A stretch of DNA of 64,000 nt from Glossina fuscipes (lineage: Eukaryota > Arthropoda > Insecta > Diptera > Glossinidae). The notes below the pieces were generated by a model. The model worked only from the letters and a program-made list of their open reading frames with translations, was not told where the DNA came from and made no database searches. Below, one piece after another: positions 13,173-25,442 of the stretch. A program made the position numbers and the translations under genes. How positions within the stretch are numbered: position 1 is the first letter of the stretch; each line of letters begins with the position of its first letter. The DNA is taken from the NCBI RefSeq assembly GCF_014805625.2, contig NW_023998414.1:11634989-11698988 (forward strand). Reading direction: 5' to 3'.

Positions 13173-14049
13173 AAATGTTTTGATATTGATAGGGACGGCA
13201 CAATGATGCCAAAGCGATTATTTATTGCAATTGCTACTGCATTATTGTAAGCAACAACAGCTCGTTCTTGTTATTGTTGTTGCTGTTGTTATGCAATCTA
13301 TACATCGGGAAGAATAGTCGCAACGCATTTAAACTGGGCATTCAGCTCTGCGTCGCTGTAACGACATCAGGAGAGCAAGTTAAGTGAAATTGTCTGAAAA
13401 AGCAAAAATTCCGAACCGTTTAAATTGCGTACGACGACAATGACGATAATGGTGTAAAAATAAGCAAAAAAGAAAAATAGTAAAACAAAAAAAAAAAAAC
13501 AAAAACAAAAAAAAAAAAAACGCAAAAGAGGCAAAAGCAGAAGCAAAGCATAAGCTTAAGAATCGATTTAAACTAAAATTGACGGCCGACAATGTTTTGT
13601 AAGTTTTTGTTATTTTTAAAATAACACCGAACGCAACATCAACGAACATTGTATTACATAAACATAAACTGCGTATGCAATTGTAGCAGCAGCCAGCCAA
13701 GACACACAACACAAGAGAAACCACAGAAGCAGTAAAAAAAAAAAAAAAAAAAAAAGGCAAAAAGTTAACAGTAGACGCACACACACGCATGCACACATAC
13801 AATTTCGCCAAATGTTGCACAACTGCCGGACAATGTAACAAAGCAAATGCACATCTGTTGCAGCTCGTTCGTACGTTGTCTCTTTCTTGTATTGTTTTGA
13901 AGTTTTATTAAAATTTGCTGATTAAGCCCTTCCACCTCAGCCGAAGCGTTCGTTTAAACCGTATTTCAATACAATGTTTTTTAAAATCAAAGTGTCGATT
14001 TACAGCATTAACGACCAGTAACATTAAACACACGCGTATTCTCTTTCCA

Positions 14050-14192
14050 GCATGAGCATAACCATAAGCATAAGCATAAGTATAAGCATAAGCATAAGCA
14101 TAAGCATTAGCATCAGCACAAGCGTCTGCATCAGCATCAGCATCAGAATCAGCATCAGCATCATTATCATTATGGTCATCATTATCATCATC
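14050..14192. repeat. hexanucleotide (AGCATA / AGCATC)n block
   Basis: About 140 bases built on a 6-base period. The first half is mainly ATAAGC units and the second half ATCAGC units decaying to TCATTA. The minus strand is open through it and reads Asp-Ala, then Ala-Tyr dipeptides, which a 6-base period gives automatically. Confidence 0.9.
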
Positions 14193-14674
14193 TCCTTTGT
14201 TTAGATTTTGAAGATCACTGCTTATAAACTCGCTCAATGGTGGCTGACTGTAGATTATTCTCATTCAGCCCAAGCAAATAAAAGTCAAACAGATCAGAGA
14301 CGGTACAAATGAGACTCCAGGGATACGGATACTGCTTAACTTTTTCTCTCACCCATAGTTAACTCATGTGCAGGGAGTATGGCATGCAACAATTGAACGT
14401 TGCTTCTGATGTTTTTGCTTCTGATATGAGCTAAGCTTCTTCTACATCGCACTTGCTGTGCCATGCGAATATGTGTAAGCAAGTGTTTATAATCTCTTTG
14501 TCATTTGCTGTTTTTTTTTTTTGCTTTTTTTTCTTTCGTTTTAATCTTTCGCTATCTTTTTTTAAATGTAACCTGATATCGATCTGAAATTTATTTAATG
14601 CTTTTTTGCGTTTCTTAAGATTACGCGGCATTTTCTTTAAGTCATCTTTAGTGATTGTTGATATATATTGTCCA

Positions 14675-14682
14675 TGTGTGCA

Positions 14683-14713
<31 letters not shown>

Positions 14714-14715
14714 GT
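14675..14715. repeat. (GT)n microsatellite
   Basis: GT alternation with one TT interruption. Confidence 0.85.
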
Positions 14716-17200
14716 AGATACTTAAAACCGTACGTAGATAGATAGGTACATATCCTCGTATACTTACTTATGTATTGAAAAACAAGTTTACAAGTTTATG
14801 CAACAACATGTGTTTAATGATTTTTAATCTTTTTCCCATTTAGCCTTAAATTGCTTTAGATTTATTTTATCGTTATTCATATTTTGATTTCACGGGATAA
14901 TCATTATTCTTTCTGCGTGAATGACACTTAAAGGTGTGTCATTTTAATCGATTAGGTTGCAGTTTATTGGCGTTACCAAGCACATACAGACCGATGGGAA
15001 AATAATTAATTTATGAATAATTATACCGATACAAAACGAGTATTCGTTCCTTATAGGATGACACAGCTCGAGAATAGTTCGTGCAACTATAACGTTTAGT
15101 TTAATATTTAGTTTGAAACTTTACAACTCATCAGATGGCAAACAGATGGCAATGCATTGTTACTAAAGTTCCAATGTAAAGGAGCGATATTTCCGCATTA
15201 ATTAGAAAATAAGCAGTAGCTTAAGCAACAAGCAGTCTAACCTCATTTCAGGCAAGTTTTAAAACGCAACTAAGAGGAAGCAAGAGAATCTCACTTATGA
15301 ACTGAAAATTATTTCAACTGTCTATCTCCACAACGGAGATCTCGAATTTGGAGAAGAAATTTTAAATGGATCCGAAACGAAGGCCTTGAAAGCAAAACCG
15401 TTAACACCTGCTGTTTTGCTGAATCCATCCAAAACGTTATTCGCGCTGAAATCCCTCTACAACAAATAGCTACCCGCCCCTGTTTTGCGAAATAATTAAT
15501 TTTTGATTCACCTAATCACGCCCTAGCATTGACTTTAGAAAGAGCAACAATTTTGGCCAAGTCTTAAGGCTAATTCATGTCTTTGTGAAAATTTTGCAGC
15601 AAAATTAAAGAATAGCAGCAGCGAAGCACAACGACTGGACAACAATTTTTAATGCCCGAAAAGACAATTACGGCACTCGAAGTTGTTGCGTTATAGGCAA
15701 AATGCAAACTAATGTCTAGATAGGTAAAAAGGAAGCAAAGCATCGGGAAAAATATCTCGAAAAGAATAAAAAAAAAAAAAAACAAAATATTTGTTTGTGT
15801 CACACTCGGCGTTAGACTTGCTATCGTTTGAAGCAAGCCAGTGTGAGATTAATTTGGACTTCAAAGTACAACTTCTAGGTTAAGCCTTTAAAGTGATATT
15901 TAAAAGGAAGAGAAAATTGAAGTTCAATGCAGAACTTGAATCCGGTCGTACGGTCTTTGAATTGTTCATGCATCGATAAAATGAAGAAGCGATAACGATC
16001 GTATGGCGACTGCACTTGCACCAGCGTTGATGATAAGACGAACTTGTAGAATGAAATACTGAAATGCATGCAGCGAAGAAATATTACAAATGTCAGGACC
16101 GAGCAAGGTTTGTCGACTTTATTCCGCTTCCAGAAACTAATCGTTGATACGTTGAGCAGTCTATAACCTATCTTATGCAAAGACTTAACGTCAAGTCAAG
16201 AATTAAAACTCACACAATGCAATTTTAATGCATGACCCGCAATATACGTATATACCGAGAAACATAACAATTTCCATCGCACAACGATATCGCCCTTTAA
16301 TCTCAATAGGTAGGTAAACGCTAAAAAGAATTGGCTTAATTTGTGAAGACAGAGCGGAAGCTTAGATTTTTATAATAAAATAAAAGTTTGAATCAGTAAA
16401 CAATCCAATAGTATGAAGCACCCGCTAGATCACTAGATCACCTGGATACATTAATTCGAGAAGGCGATCGAGCCAGGCGATCAGTGCAGTCCTTTACTGA
16501 TGCATTTTTATTTTTTTTTTATTTTTTTGTAATAAATTAAGAGAATTGTATTCCAGCCTAGGCATAATAGCAATAACAAGATGATGCAATATGAAGAAAA
16601 GGAGATTTGGTGGGGAGGGGAGTCGTTATACAAGAATTCTTTTATTTTGTATTTTGAGTATAGAAGCTACGATCGCTTTGTTTAATTTGATATCAATTTA
16701 AAGTTTATTTCTTTGTAATTAGGGCTTAAGAAAGAACTTGTAATTGTAATAATATAATAAGAAAGAATATCTACAATATTAGCGACAAATTGTCTTTAAG
16801 AAGCTTAAGAGTTATTGTGTGTAAAATAGATTATCGCCCTTGACGAATAATTGCTTTTGAAAATGCATTCTTTATATATGCATTAATATTCATTAGTTGT
16901 ACATAACTTTTAGCCAACAAATGTTTAAAGAAGGTGAAAGAAGATGAACAAGAAGAAGAAGAAGAAGAAAACAATTTATATATAAGCAAATCTAAGCACA
17001 CAATATTTGTTCACATACACATCTATGCATATGTGAAATCAAGTAATTGGCCTCATGATATACATGTTTCTTTTGTAACAGGCACGCAAGGTAAGGCATG
17101 TTTGATGTGTTTGTGGTGTGCTAAGCAAAGTTGAATAAGACGAAGAAATAAGAAATGACTGCAATACAATAACAACATTGTTTGGTTTTTAGATATAAAT

Positions 17201-17272
17201 TAAAAACAAAAAAAAAACAAAAAAACAAAAAAAAAAAAATAAACAAAAACAAAACAAAAAAAAAAAAAAAAG
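17201..17272. repeat. A-rich tract with C interruptions
   Basis: About 70 bases of A with scattered single C (and one T), such as AAAAC units. Confidence 0.85.
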
Positions 17273-17670
17273 AACAGCCATATCAACAACATAGAGATTA
17301 GCAATGATTAAAAGTGTAATTTACTGGCATGGTGATGCGCCCATGAACAGCAACGAAATGCTAAAAACGAAATTATTGTTGCCATGGCCAGGACCACAAA
17401 ACAATTGCATGCTCGATGTCTTTATACAAGTGTATGTATATATAGTATATTTAATAATGCAACACAATGAATGCATCATAAAGAGAATAATTATTTAAAA
17501 TAATAATAAAATAAATTCAATCAAAATGTTTGACAAATGGCTAACAACCAGATAACAAAACATGCCTACATCATGAAATAGATATCGGGAAAGGAACTAT
17601 AGCATAAATATAAATTTAAAATGCATACTCACGACGACGATCATATTTAGAGTTCATTAAAACAGTTATA

Positions 17671-17742
17671 TGCACATATATATATATATACACACACACA
17701 CACATATATACATAAATTTATATATACATATATACATATATT
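17671..17742. repeat. (AT)n(AC)n mixed microsatellite
   Basis: AT alternation, then AC, then TATACA words. Confidence 0.85.
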
Positions 17743-17840
17743 AAATACTTAACCAATCTTACGTTTCATCATTATTAACTGAGAAATAAAAAATCATAGG
17801 TAGTTATATATGTATATGTGTATAGATGTGTGCATATATA

Positions 17841-17845
<5 letters not shown>

Positions 17846-17872
<27 letters not shown>

Positions 17873-17873
17873 A
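17846..17873. repeat. (AT)n microsatellite
   Basis: Perfect AT alternation of 14 units. Confidence 0.9.
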
Positions 17874-18726
17874 ACAATAAATATAAAAGCGATTATTAGA
17901 CTGTGTGTGGCTTTACTTTCAAGTACAATCGGCTCTGATTTAATTATAAAGTTGTAAAAATTAATTGACGGAAAAATCTTAACGCGATATACTCTATGTT
18001 AGAATTCTAGGGGTGTATACACCATAATTACTTAGATCAAATATCTTTTTATAAATATTTATATGCTTTTATTTACTTTTAATTATATTCTCTTTAAAGG
18101 AGAGCCGCTAATAAATTTTTAACTACGGTTCCGCGGTAACAAAAATGCATTATTATGATCATTCTCAGCCCGCTTATATCAAAAGTGCTAAAATATAATA
18201 AATCAAAACAAAAACTTTAAGTTATGGACAACATTGTAAGATTGACTGGAGTATAATGCTAATAATAGCAACCATGAGAAATGAGAAACCGTGTCCTAGT
18301 CTAAAAGCTAACCAAACTAAGATGACCAGACTTAGTCCTTTGAAATTTTCCAAGCTACGCTCGTAGAACAGGAGAAATAAGACGAGCTGTGCCGATAATA
18401 GAGCAAGTAAATTAGAGAAAAACGTTCTCTAAAACACAGACTTTACATGTACATCCAGTGCAAGTGTTCTGTGGAGATAAAACAGATACGTTTACCATTT
18501 AAATTTTTAGAACGGAGTACACGTCTTTCTCAGCGTTGTTGCCCATCTGTCCTGGAGTTACTTGTATACCGCATAACACACTACCGCTCGGCTCGTCGTT
18601 TTTTGACCGTAATGCCAGCCTTTCGAACAACCCATCTTGCCGTACCTGATGTCTTCATCTTCAAGTTGAACGTTCACAAGTGCTACTCACTTAAGATAAG
18701 AAGAGCCATACATATACACATTGCAT

Positions 18727-19563
18727 CATGATATTTGTATCTAAAAATGATTTTATCTAAATGATGGCTCTTGGATTCCCTTAAAAATTCAGCCCTGGTA
18801 TCTCTATTTTTGTCACTTTCCCACATTAATACGCATTTATTTTAGCAATCGCATAACCGAATAATAATGATTTTAAGATCATTGGCTCTTTGTGGTTTAT
18901 GAAAGTAAAACCAAAACCCTTAATATAATCCTAAAGAAAATAGCCCAAGCGAATTAAATCGCATTATTTTAATGGTCAGTTTACGTCGCCAGGATGCGGA
19001 TTAGCCGATTCCACGCTCATTCAACTTTTCTCCCAACGAATTGATTATGCCACGAAAGGTATGGCATGTTGCACAATTTTGTTGAAATTGCTTATCGGCC
19101 AAGTCGACATCATCGACTAAGTCGTGTCGGACACAAACAATAACCATATGACTCTGTAGCGTTCTCAAGTGACGGCAATTGTAATATCATTTTAAGTTTG
19201 AAAAAAAATTAGGTCCAATTACGTCATTGGATCGAACTGTGAATTTTTATAGATTTAAACGGATTTATTTCGAAAATGGTATGTGAGTTTTCTTGCTCCC
19301 TTGCCCCCTAAGTCGGCAAGACTGTTTACTTGCGAAGCCCGTTTAATCAGAAATGAGTTTCATTCGTAAAGGCAAAGATGTGCAAATCGTAGCCCGAACA
19401 ATTTCTATACGGTGTACTAGTGTGTAGCCGTCTACGGTGACTTGCCACACATTAACACATTAACGTAGGCAAACGTGAATTTTGACGGTGTTCCCAGCAA
19501 AAATCGTACTAACGGCACTAATACTAATTTAATTTTATGATTTTATTTTCGCGCTTCCGGTTG
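18727..19563 (-). pseudogene. mariner transposase fossil, middle and C-terminal part
   Basis: Mariner transposases cut and paste DNA with a DD34D catalytic triad. Translating the minus strand across stops and frameshifts gives the family landmarks in order: SHRRRLH (for DHRRRR), FTNETHF at 19370-19350 (FSDEAHF), LNG, WG-like TWGA region, FTV then DVIGPNFF (GGVIGPYFF), ERYR, DDVDLADKQFQQ, FQQNCATCHT at 19087-19058 (FQQDGATCHT), GDVN*P (GDVNWP), CDLIRLGYFL at 18963-18934 (CDLTPLDYFL), and a clean C-terminus WESDKNRD ... SHHLDKIIF. All three catalytic Asp are changed (N, N, G). Stops replace Trp in at least three places, so it is long dead. The N-terminal part lies at 20983-21224 on the same strand. 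The family is certain in my reading; the subfamily is not assigned beyond the FQQDGATCHTA type. Confidence 0.85.
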
Positions 19564-20864
19564 TTACGCATAGAACGGCAGCGAAAGATGCACTTTATCA
19601 GGTTAAAAGTTTAAAGTAATTAGAGTCTCAGGATTTTATAACACTTCACTTTATTGAGCTCATACATGATTGACTTCTCTTCGGACTTCGAATGGGACGA
19701 TTGAACTTTCCTCGAGCTATAAATCGGCATATAAATCTGTAAACCATGTAACGAAAACGATGACGCTTAACTCTCTTACCCGCTACGTTCACATACTGGC
19801 TTTCGTTGTTCACCAGTGGATTTTTGATAAACTTCTCGTTAATTGCCCGAATCGTTAAGTATTTTTATTTGATAATATGCCGCGCGGGTAAAGAATCGAA
19901 AATTTTTCATTGTTTTTATAACGCTTCCAATTATTGGGGGAAATCTCATTTTTACAAGAGTTGAACGATTTTGATGTGAACTTCTCTTATCGAATATAAT
20001 ATTTTCGTTACAAAGAAGGAGAAAAATTCTATCGGCGAAAATGCTTTTTTGACACAAAACTCGATATGTGTTGTGTTTAGTAAAAAAATATTTGAGGTTA
20101 CGATATATGTCAGTATTTCAACTTATTATTGCTGCCAGATGTTCAAGCTATAAAAGAAAAACACAACTTCAGATAGGCGTACATATATGCCGTTCAACAC
20201 AATGGAAGAGCGTGATTGTATTAATCGGGTAATTTCGTCATGCTAGTACTCGTTACCTTCAATATATATATAAAATTTTAACTTTGACACAATCACGTTG
20301 TACTCTGTTTAATGTCTTTGTCTTCTATAGGTGGTGTTGAGCTAATATTTCTTAAATTCGCATACCCTACCTGGGGATCTTGTACAGATGCAGATATAAT
20401 AACAAAAACCCAACATTGGGCTGACGAACGAACAGACAGGCAAGAGTAAATTATCTCAAGTTTTTCACGATATTAAGATTAGTCGTTTTTTTTTTTTACT
20501 GGACCCTTTGAAGGGCTATTATGAACCCTTCTCTTTACTTCTTCTTCTTCGTTTCAAAAGCTTATTATAATTTGCCTCTGCAGCCTATGTGTAAACATAT
20601 AAGAATCTGATAAAGTAGTTCTTTGTAGACTTGTGTTTGTAACAATATTTTCTCTGAATTCATTTACAGGATTTTCATTAACAATTTTCGGTGCTTTGCT
20701 TACAAATCATTCTTGCCTTAAGGCAACTTACCACTACTTCCTCGCCGAGGAAATAGTTTTGAAAGTTTACCATGTTTTGGCAACAAAACTGAAGGCTCTG
20801 AAGAGTATTTATTATATATGCGCCTGTTTATCCAAGAAATGCATACAAAAGCACACAAACAGAA

Positions 20865-20917
<53 letters not shown>

Positions 20918-20982
20918 TATTGAATTATATAATTCAAATACACTTCTGATTGAGACGTGGATTAAATTTTTTTTTTTTTTTA
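19564..20982. other. 1.4 kb of unrelated DNA separating two mariner parts
   Basis: This stretch sits between the N-terminal and remaining parts of what looks like one mariner copy. It contains an (AC)n tract at 20870-20915 and a T run near 20968-20981, but no coding sequence I recognise and no obvious terminal repeats. It may be an inserted element now decayed, or accumulated insertions. Confidence 0.5.
20870..20915. repeat. (AC)n microsatellite
   Basis: Perfect AC alternation of about 23 units. Confidence 0.95.
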
Positions 20983-21224
20983 ATGTAAATTTTCAGCAAC
21001 CGCACCAACATTATCGATCGAGCAAACGTTTCGATGATGTGTGACCGTTGACGGACCTCTTACAGCTTCAATTTCTTCAAAGTTTTGACTGTAGTGCGCT
21101 TAAATGGTCAATTACATCGATTGTAATCCGACCGTAATCCATGAAACGTACCTACTAAAGAGCCGGCATTTTTATAGTAAATTTTTATTATTTTAGAAGG
21201 TTAAGCGGTTGTTAAACGATTCAT
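20983..21224 (-). pseudogene. mariner transposase fossil, N-terminal part
   Basis: On the minus strand an ATG at 21224 starts MNRLTTA, then KIIKIYYKNAGSLVGTF, LRSDYNRCN*P, TTVKTLKKL, and after a frameshift THHRNVCSIDNVGAVAEN. These match the mariner N-terminal DNA-binding half: AERxKIIxxYYxNxxSxxATFRxLRxxYGRxNxP, the T(I/V)RxxVxKF helix, and the RNVRSxENIAAVAE segment. There are at least three stops and one frameshift in 80 codons. It ends abruptly at a T run, and the rest of a matching transposase appears about 1.4 kb further along the same strand (18727-19563). I infer one element interrupted after about residue 80. Confidence 0.75.
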
Positions 21225-24200
21225 GTTGTAGAATGGCAAGCCTTACACCAAAAATATCATGGTCTGGCAGACAGTTCGGTACATAGTGTTTTATATATGT
21301 TACTGAGACAGGGTTGCCAATATCTCGAAGTCGTTTTGTGTTCTATCAATTATAGGTGAACCAATGAACCAGAAGTACTCCCGAAAGATCCGTATATAGC
21401 ATCACGCAGGCTTCACACCCCATTTCCCTCGAGTTATTTTGCGGCACTATTACTCCTGCTTAGTAATAACAAAGCACATATAGTATTATAGTGAGCGGGC
21501 AACGTGACAACTGCAATATTTTAGGATTATTGGTACTAGGCGTGTTGTGGTTGCGGACATTCTCGTGCTTTTCGACTATCCATACTTCATGGACTCCATT
21601 CACTTAAAACCCCCTTGGATTTTAATGTACAAGAAGCAAATGTGAACCCAGCAGACACCAGGCACCGACTCATGCAACCAAATTCTTCCAATAAATAGCA
21701 GACCTTTTAATTAAATCTTGAAAGCCTTCATTGTGGCTGAATTCTTAGAAGGGAAGTCTGCATGCAAACCCAGATCGTTTTGAGTCTGTGCTGAAGTTTT
21801 CTTTATTAAACTGAGTGGAACCTGGGCAAAATTGGACGCTTTAAGTACATTTTAGGAGGAAACCAATCTCAGCAGAACAAATTTATTTACACACCTTTTA
21901 AATTAGTATAGCAATAAAAATTTCAAAATCATATTCGTGTTTGTTACCTGAACGCTCTATAAGAACAGAGAGGAACAGGGGAATGCAATTCCTTAATTTA
22001 ATTAAAAGACAAATTCTTCGTTTAACCATCTTTGGTATGCTTTGGTTTTATTGCATTTTTATTATTAGTACTTCACATGTTTCGAAATAACTTGATTGTT
22101 AATCAGCTAAATATGCTTAAAAGCATTGTTTCTTCTTTATTATTATTATTATTATTTTATTTATTTTTTTTTTTATTTAGTGAAAGAAAGAATAGTATAA
22201 TAACAAGAATAAGAAATTATTTTAAATATTAATTCAGTTTCTTTGGTCAGTGTGAGATTTCAGGTCAGGATATCTTTACTGCTGATATATCGCATGTTTA
22301 AATGTTATTAATTTTTAATATAATTTTTACGTGAGCACACAATTATAAAAATTTTTTTTGGGGCTTTGTATTATTTTAATTAACTTGTACTAAAAAATAA
22401 AATAAAAAAAATGAAAATAATATAAAATGCGTCTCATTAATATAAATTAAATATGTCTAAGATACAAATGAAAATAAAAAAAAAAAAAAATTTTATATTC
22501 ATTTTTTATTTATTTCTTTTAAAATACGTTCCTCTTGACTGAAATTATATTTCTTGAAGGAAAGCAAAAAAAATAATTTTGGTAAATTATTTACTACACT
22601 TTTATAAATATTTATAGTCTCGTATATTAGGTAAAAGATGTAACTTTAAATTAATTGAAGTAATTTTTGTGTAATTTAAGAATTTATTAAGTGTCTTGTA
22701 TATTAAATATCCACTTGATGGGCATGTCCGGGAAATGAGTGCCAAAAAAAAAAAAAAACAAAAAAAAAAAACAATTAATATACAACGCGAAACAATAGCA
22801 TCAATGAGAGGGGGATTTTATACCGAACCGTAATAAATATTCACGCAAGAATAACACTGAACTGTTATTCCATTCTGATTTACTGACCCATAAAAAAAAT
22901 GTTCCCAAAAAAAAGTAATAATCTCACAGTAGATGAAAAGTTTGGCTTAGAAATATATGCTTAGGAGAATGTCTTATAGAAACAGTTTATGAAAAATATT
23001 TTAAACACTTTTCTCAAAAAGGGGGAGCCTTATGAATATGAGGAGAACGCTAATCAGTATTTTTTCTTTTTCTTTTCTTTTCTTTTCTTTTTATTTTCCT
23101 TTTATCCATTCACTTTCACGGGACATTGACAAATTTTTCCTAAAACATATTTTTATATATAGGTCTTCTTCCGAACTGGTTGGAACTTGTAAAATTTTTT
23201 CCATCAAGAGTAATCTCGGCCTTATTGAAGCTAAGAAATAAAATTATCGTGAGTAATCGACGAAAAAAGGTAGAATAGTTTTTCAAACGCTAGAGTGCGA
23301 GCACTGGCGTAGAGAAAGTCAAGTCTGAATAGTTTCACTCAGTGGTGAAGGATTGCACTAAAAATATATCTTCATACCCTTGAACAGCACGCAGTATACT
23401 TTAAAATTGTATTTCAGCAAAGAGACAAGCTATGGATGGAGACAGACTAGCGGCATTTGCACTTTGGACTGCAAATCAAAATGTATACGTGTGGCAAAGG
23501 TCGTTCGATGAAGATTGATATCTAAACCAGTAACGACGACATCGCCAAATATGAAATTTGAAATATCCATTTCGAACAGTCTCAATTCATTTGGCGATGA
23601 TGCATTTATATAAAAAATTTCTATGAATTCCGGTTTAAGCAAAAAAAAAAAATAAAAATAAGAAATACTTGAAAGCTGAGCCGCTATCCAGTAGATGCTA
23701 AGACTTTAGCCGGAGAATTTCTAAATAACAAAAATAGACTTGAAAGTTTTAGATATTGTTGCGATACTTCCGATCGGTATTTAAAAGTTTCTATCCAAAT
23801 TGTGTGAGGAGAGTTCAATGCGTCTTGCATCATTTATGGTCCAAGTTTATATTGAATTTCTGCGAAGCTATGCAAAACACAAAAACACTTTTATTACATC
23901 TGATCTAATCCCATCTATGCGTTTCTATGTTTGTCTATCTGCCAGACATCTGTCCGTGTATTTGTTCTATCAACTTATAAATCATAATAAGTTCGATGAA
24001 ATTTAGCATATTATTATCATGTTTTGATCCGAGTACTTACCCTGTTGAATTTGTATTTGTATTTCTGACTGAAAATCGCGGCAAGTAAATGATTGCGATA
24101 AAATTGAATGAAATAACCCCGTTATCTAATCACCTTCCCATACAGACGCTCTTACATGTAGATAAAATCTTTGTAGTCCGCTACGCTTAATACAATTTTC

Positions 24201-24681
24201 CATTCAGTTGTGTGATGAAATTGCAAAAATTTCAACTGGAAAAATTTTCAAACTAAGTTAAGTATTCTTGGTCAACATCAAATTCAGATCAAGTCTGAAG
24301 CGAAAAATGAGATATCAACTCTAAATTGGAGAGAAGCATTGCCTAAGTGCTAAATCGGAGAGAGAACGCGGTTTCAGCTCAATGTAAATTCGAAACACCT
24401 CCGAACTTAAAAGCAAAGTAGTCGGATTTTTCTCTCGTTATTGACGATCTACAACAGATGCGACAATACATGATTTCTCAGGCTCCTATAATACTTTTTT
24501 GCAAATACACTATGACAAAACATATAAGTTAAAGTAACAAAATCGATTTTCTATCATTCATATCATGCACTATAGCGAAAACTTTATAAATCCATTCACT
24601 TATAATATCGATGCCCAGAAAGATTATTGTAATCATTTCGTCGCACAGAATTCGTAGAAGTACAACTTATCGGCACTACAC
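21225..24681. other. non-coding AT-rich DNA
   Basis: No recognised gene. It includes T- and A-rich tracts (22138-22180, 22473-22500, 22746-22772). The one frame with protein-like composition, 23430-23642 minus, is listed separately. Confidence 0.55.
23430..23642 (-). CDS. unrecognised 70-codon open frame, possible exon or relic
   Basis: Uninterrupted minus-strand frame whose translation has ordinary protein composition and alternating hydrophobic residues (SNFIFGDVVVTGLDINLH, then FATRIHFDL). It reminds me loosely of the strand-rich middle of takeout/JHBP-type lipid-binding proteins (pattern: L..NI.V.GL, then F......FP.L), but there is no diagnostic cysteine or full domain. It is preceded by a T12 run and an AG about 16 bases inside, which could be a splice acceptor, and a stop follows quickly. 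Chance open frame is the leading alternative. Confidence 0.15.
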   Translation of the reverse strand: MLKPEFIEIFYINASSPNELRLFEMDISNFIFGDVVVTGLDINLHRTTFATRIHFDLQSKVQMPLVCLHP

Positions 24682-24743
24682 TACCGCATCGAGGTTCGAA
24701 CTCGAAATCTATGCCGAATTTTCTTACCACTAGACGATACGGT
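24682..24743 (-). pseudogene. shortened tRNA-like sequence
   Basis: On the minus strand a 62-base segment folds into a tRNA-like shape. A 7-bp acceptor ACCGTAT/ATGCGGT has one G-T pair. The D arm is TCTAGTGGTAAGA, close to the A box of tRNA-Glu/Asp genes. A weak AAATT/GATTT stem closes a 7-base loop. The T arm is CGAG TTCGAAC CTCG with a usable B box. It is about 10 bases short: the variable region is missing and position 33 is G rather than T, so it should not be a working tRNA. It may be a decayed tRNA gene or the head of a tRNA-derived SINE. No T run follows at once. Confidence 0.45.
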
Positions 24744-25442
24744 CTACGGTAGCTGAAAATAGCTTAAGCCTCATTCAAATACATTACCCGTTCTTAAGAC
24801 GAGGCAAAGAGACGAGAGATTGCAATAAGTTTTGTAATAATAACTATAACTGGCACGTATTGCAATATGATTGCGTTTTAGGCGACATAAAAAGCTTTGT
24901 CTGATGAATTTAATCACACAATCAATGAAACAACGCTCGTTTTTAGATTGTGGAACCATCAGGACCTAAACTGAAAGAAAGAATAGAAATCGATAGATAT
25001 CGGACATGTGACATATATTTTTTGTATATTACAACGAATACGATAAATTGACTACACTGTCTTAACTTAGTTGCGATCGGTATTAAAAATACAATTCACA
25101 CACTATTATTTAAAGGACATATGCGAACCAATTTCACATAAGCTGCAGTTGTCACCGAAAAATACCACAATAATGTAAGAAAATTGAAAACGAAAAACTG
25201 TCACCGCAACTGTGACAAACTGTCAAATAACTATAAAACTCTAACTAATGACAAAACGCTATTTGAAAATGCAAATGTGATCGAATCATGCAAACCACTA
25301 ACATTTTTGGAAATTAATCGAACACAAGACAACCAATTACACGCACCTCTATTAATTTTTTAAAAAAATTTTTGTTAAAAAGCGAAATAATTTTGCTTTA
25401 TCGAAAATAATTTGACAAGAGGACAGAGAGCAAAAAGGAGAG

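Larger units (their letters stand above)
10130..18726. other. non-coding DNA with dense simple repeats
   Basis: No gene recognised in about 8.6 kb. Low-complexity blocks are frequent and are listed separately. The stretch 13380-13880 is A-rich with many AAGC/AGCA words and a good splice-donor-like GTAAGT at 13600, of the kind seen in fly 5' leaders, but there is no supporting open frame. Confidence 0.55.

Noticed and set aside
13333..13380. Possible core promoter (TTCAGCTC initiator-like) in an A-rich leader-like region
   Set aside because: The initiator is imperfect and there is no TATA or downstream element at the right spacing.
13380..13841. 153-codon minus-strand frame with Phe runs
   Set aside because: It arises from poly(A) tracts read in antisense.
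15875..16180. Minus-strand 101-codon frame
   Set aside because: Mixed hydrophobic composition but no recognised motif and no splice or start context to support it.
18960..19060. Plus-strand reading resembling mariner PPRSCDLTP (DAD*PIPRSFNFSP)
   Set aside because: The minus strand gives a far longer ordered match over 280 codons; the plus-strand likeness is coincidental.
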